Assembly: GCF_001571285.1 (NCBI RefSeq)
Contig: NZ_BCTM01000003.1
Location: 62,001 to 126,000, forward strand
Reading direction: 5' to 3'
Length of the DNA stretch: 64,000 nt
Source of the DNA: Kluyvera cryocrescens NBRC 102467
GTDB lineage: Bacteria; Pseudomonadota; Gammaproteobacteria; Enterobacterales; Enterobacteriaceae
How positions within the stretch are numbered: the stretch's first letter is position 1; each line of letters begins with the position of its first letter. Below, one piece after another: positions 62,105-64,000 of the stretch. The translations under genes were made by a program, and so were the position numbers. The notes below the pieces were generated by a model. That model saw only the letters and a program-made list of their open reading frames with translations. It was not told where the DNA came from and did not search any database.

Positions 62105-62868
62105 GTGAACTGCTGATAACCCGTCACAACCGCGTACTTCAACTGACGCTGAATCGCCCGCAGGCGCGTAACGCCCTGAATAACGCGCTGCTTGAGCAGA
62201 TTGCCGAGGCGCTTGAAAGCGCCGCGGCGGATGCCTCGATTAGCGTCTGCGTCATCAGCGGCAACCCACGCTATTTCGCCGCCGGTGCCGATCTCAACGA
62301 AATGGCGGAGAAAGATCTGCCCGCCACCTTCGACGATCTGCGTCCCCGTCTGTGGGCGCGGATTGACGCATTCAATAAGCCGCTGATTGCGGTGGTCAAC
62401 GGCTACGCGCTGGGCGCGGGCTGTGAACTGGCGCTGCTGTGCGATCTGGTGATCGCCGGCGATAACGCACGCTTCGGTTTGCCGGAAATTACCCTCGGCA
62501 CCATGCCGGGCGCCGGCGGCACCCAGCGTCTCATTCGCAGCGTAGGCAAAGCGCTGGCCAATCGCATGGTGCTGAGCGGTGAAAGCATTGACGCCCAGCG
62601 GGCGCAGCAGGCGGGGCTGGTGAGCGATATCCACCCGGCCAATCTCTCCGATGAATATGCGCTGAAGCTGGCGGCGACCATTGCCCGTCATTCACCGCTG
62701 GCGCTGCGTGCGGCCAAACAGGCGCTGCGTCTGTCGCAGGAGGTGAATTTACAGGCTGGGCTGACCCAGGAACGCCAGCTATTTACCCTGCTGAGCGGCA
62801 CGGAAGATCGTCGTGAAGGGATTGCTGCCTTCTTAGAAAAACGTACACCGGACTTTAAAGGACGCTAA
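62101..62868 (+). CDS. paaF: PaaF, 2,3-dehydroadipyl-CoA hydratase
   Basis: The 255-residue crotonase-family protein has the oxyanion-hole motif AAGADLNEM and GYALGAGCELALLCDLVIAG, with catalytic Glu in FGLPEITLGTMPGAGGTQRL. It hydrates 2,3-didehydroadipyl-CoA in the late phenylacetate pathway. Length equals the E. coli protein. Confidence 0.95.
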   Translation: MSELLITRHNRVLQLTLNRPQARNALNNALLEQIAEALESAAADASISVCVISGNPRYFAAGADLNEMAEKDLPATFDDLRPRLWARIDAFNKPLIAVVNGYALGAGCELALLCDLVIAGDNARFGLPEITLGTMPGAGGTQRLIRSVGKALANRMVLSGESIDAQRAQQAGLVSDIHPANLSDEYALKLAATIARHSPLALRAAKQALRLSQEVNLQAGLTQERQLFTLLSGTEDRREGIAAFLEKRTPDFKGR

Positions 62869-62870
62869 CC

Positions 62871-63659
62871 GTGGAAGCTTTCATTCAGTGTGAGATTGAA
62901 CAGGGCGTGATGACCCTGACGCTAAACCGCCCGGACCGCCTCAATAGCTTTAACGATGTGATGCACCAACAGCTGTCCGATTGCTTAAAACAGGCCGAGC
63001 GCGACGACACCATTCGCTGCCTGTTAATCACCGGCGCGGGACGCGGCTTTTGCGCCGGTCAGGATTTGAACGACCGTAACGTTGACCCAAGCGGCCCTGC
63101 GCCGGATTTGGGCATGTCGGTAGAGCGTTTTTACAACCCGCTGGTACGCCGTCTGGCCGCGCTGCCAAAACCGGTTATTTGTGCGGTTAACGGCGTAGCC
63201 GCCGGTGCTGGCGCGACGCTGGCGCTGGGTTGCGACATTGTGATTGCCGCGCGATCCGCCAAATTTGTGATGGCGTTTAGCAAGCTCGGCCTGGTACCGG
63301 ACTGCGGCGGGAGCTGGGTGCTGCCGCGCGTTGCCGGGCGTGCCCGTGCGATGGGCCTGGCGCTGCTGGGCGATAGCCTGAGTGCCGAACAGGCCGCGCA
63401 GTGGGGGATGATTTGGCAGGTGGTGGACGACGCAGCGCTGAAAGACACCAGCCTGACAATGGCTCGCCATTTTGCCTCACAGCCAACTTTTGGACTGGGG
63501 CTGATTAAAAAAGCGCTGCAGCTTTCCGAGACCCACACCCTTGACCAGCAGCTTGACGTCGAACGTGACTTCCAGCGTATGGCCGGGCGCAGCGACGATT
63601 ACCGTGAAGGCGTTAGCGCCTTCCTCGCCAAACGCGCGCCACAGTTCAGCGGGAAATAA
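62871..63659 (+). CDS. paaG: PaaG, ring-1,2-epoxyphenylacetyl-CoA isomerase
   Basis: The 262-residue crotonase-fold protein (GFCAGQDLNDRNVDP, GVAAGAGATLALGCDIVIAA, LGLVPDCGGSWVLPR) has Asp in place of the hydratase Glu, as in PaaG isomerases. It converts the epoxide to oxepin-CoA. It starts at GTG 62871, 2 bp after paaF. Confidence 0.95.
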   Translation: MEAFIQCEIEQGVMTLTLNRPDRLNSFNDVMHQQLSDCLKQAERDDTIRCLLITGAGRGFCAGQDLNDRNVDPSGPAPDLGMSVERFYNPLVRRLAALPKPVICAVNGVAAGAGATLALGCDIVIAARSAKFVMAFSKLGLVPDCGGSWVLPRVAGRARAMGLALLGDSLSAEQAAQWGMIWQVVDDAALKDTSLTMARHFASQPTFGLGLIKKALQLSETHTLDQQLDVERDFQRMAGRSDDYREGVSAFLAKRAPQFSGK

Positions 63660-63662
63660 GCT

Positions 63663-64000
63663 ATGAGCCAGAATCAATTCACTGTCGCCGTGATTGGCGG
63701 CGGCACCATGGGCGCCGGCATTGTTGAAGTGGCGGCCAGTGCGGGGCATCCGGTGCGCCTGTATGACATCTCCGCTGAGGCGATTACCCGCGCCATCGAT
63801 GGCATCCGTCAGCGTCTGGAAAGCCGCGTCAGCCGGGGAAAACTCAGCGCCGAACAGGCTCAGGCACTGCTTTCTCGCATTACGCCTGCCACCGAATTGA
63901 GCCAGCTTGCCGATGCACAGCTGGTGATTGAAGCGGCATCTGAGCGTCTGGAGATTAAACAGGCGCTGTTTAGCCAACTGGCGGAGATCTGTTCACCGTC
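63663..64000 (+). CDS. paaH: PaaH, 3-hydroxyadipyl-CoA dehydrogenase (cut by window edge)
   Basis: Only the first 112 residues or so are in the window. They begin MSQNQFTVAVIGGGTMGAGI with the NAD-binding GxGxxG motif and continue LYDISAEAITRAIDGI and LVIEAASERLEIKQALF, as in E. coli PaaH. It oxidises 3-hydroxyadipyl-CoA. ATG 63663 is 3 bp after paaG, in the same operon; paaIJK presumably follow beyond the edge. Confidence 0.94.
   Translation, partial: MSQNQFTVAVIGGGTMGAGIVEVAASAGHPVRLYDISAEAITRAIDGIRQRLESRVSRGKLSAEQAQALLSRITPATELSQLADAQLVIEAASERLEIKQALFSQLAEICSP

Noticed and set aside
1..64000. CRISPR arrays, rRNA or tRNA genes
   Set aside because: No regularly spaced repeats or RNA-gene signatures were noticed on reading; a tRNA scan would be needed to exclude them formally.

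Overview
The window is chromosomal DNA from a member of the Enterobacteriaceae. Klebsiella/Raoultella/Kluyvera-like relatives fit best, but I cannot fix the genus from sequence alone. Proteins encoded at both ends match E. coli K-12 proteins closely in sequence and length: YdcY, YdcZ, MnaT, McbR, YncD, YncE, FeaR, FeaB, TynA and PaaZ-PaaH. The IS1 copy is of the common enterobacterial type.

Left conserved block (1-12255). A partial srfA-like gene is followed by an oligopeptide-type binding protein and ydcY. A RES/Xre toxin-antitoxin pair is wedged between ydcY and ydcZ. Then come mnaT, an XRE-cupin regulator, mcbR, yncD (PqqU), yncE, a small lipoprotein gene, and the divergent feaR/feaB pair for aromatic amine/aldehyde oxidation.

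Accessory block (about 12256-53655). In E. coli feaB lies next to tynA; here about 41 kb separates them. This block is a mosaic of small units. Most consist of a regulator divergent from, or next to, one to three metabolic or transport genes (five LysR, four AraC, one TetR). Units in order: an AT-rich orphan deaminase-fold protein; LysR/TauE; a glutathione peroxidase with a GGDEF-EAL protein and a periplasmic sensor-like protein; an IS1 with a perfect 9-bp target duplication; SDR/AraC; a second-type GAPDH with a GlxA-type regulator; LysR/pirin; an orphan lipoprotein; LysR/MFS; a yebG-like gene with a LexA box; decayed fragments; an AraC gene overlapping a long-form 2-isopropylmalate synthase gene; a DUF3290/DUF421 membrane pair; a TetR/arginase-fold unit with a 20-bp palindromic operator; an IS30-family element; AraC/EmrAB-like efflux; and SDR/LysR.

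The most interesting part is 43688-53655. A LysR gene sits between two divergent gene sets. Leftward: a fused permease-ATPase ABC transporter, a PhyH-type dioxygenase, a substrate-binding protein and a class II aldolase-like protein. Rightward: an FMO-like flavoprotein, a Rid-family protein, a DUF1028 protein, an ArgE-like M20 amidohydrolase and a second PhyH dioxygenase. It looks like a complete import-and-catabolism system for an unidentified amino-acid-like or N-acylated compound.

Right conserved block (53711-64000). tynA and paaZ read leftward; paaABCDEFG and the start of paaH read rightward. This is the phenylacetate (phenylacetyl-CoA epoxidase) pathway. Tyramine or phenylethylamine is oxidised by TynA to the aldehyde, FeaB makes the arylacetate, and phenylacetate enters the Paa pathway. 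Sequences matching the FeaR half-site are present before both feaB and tynA, and a PaaX-type dyad lies before paaA.
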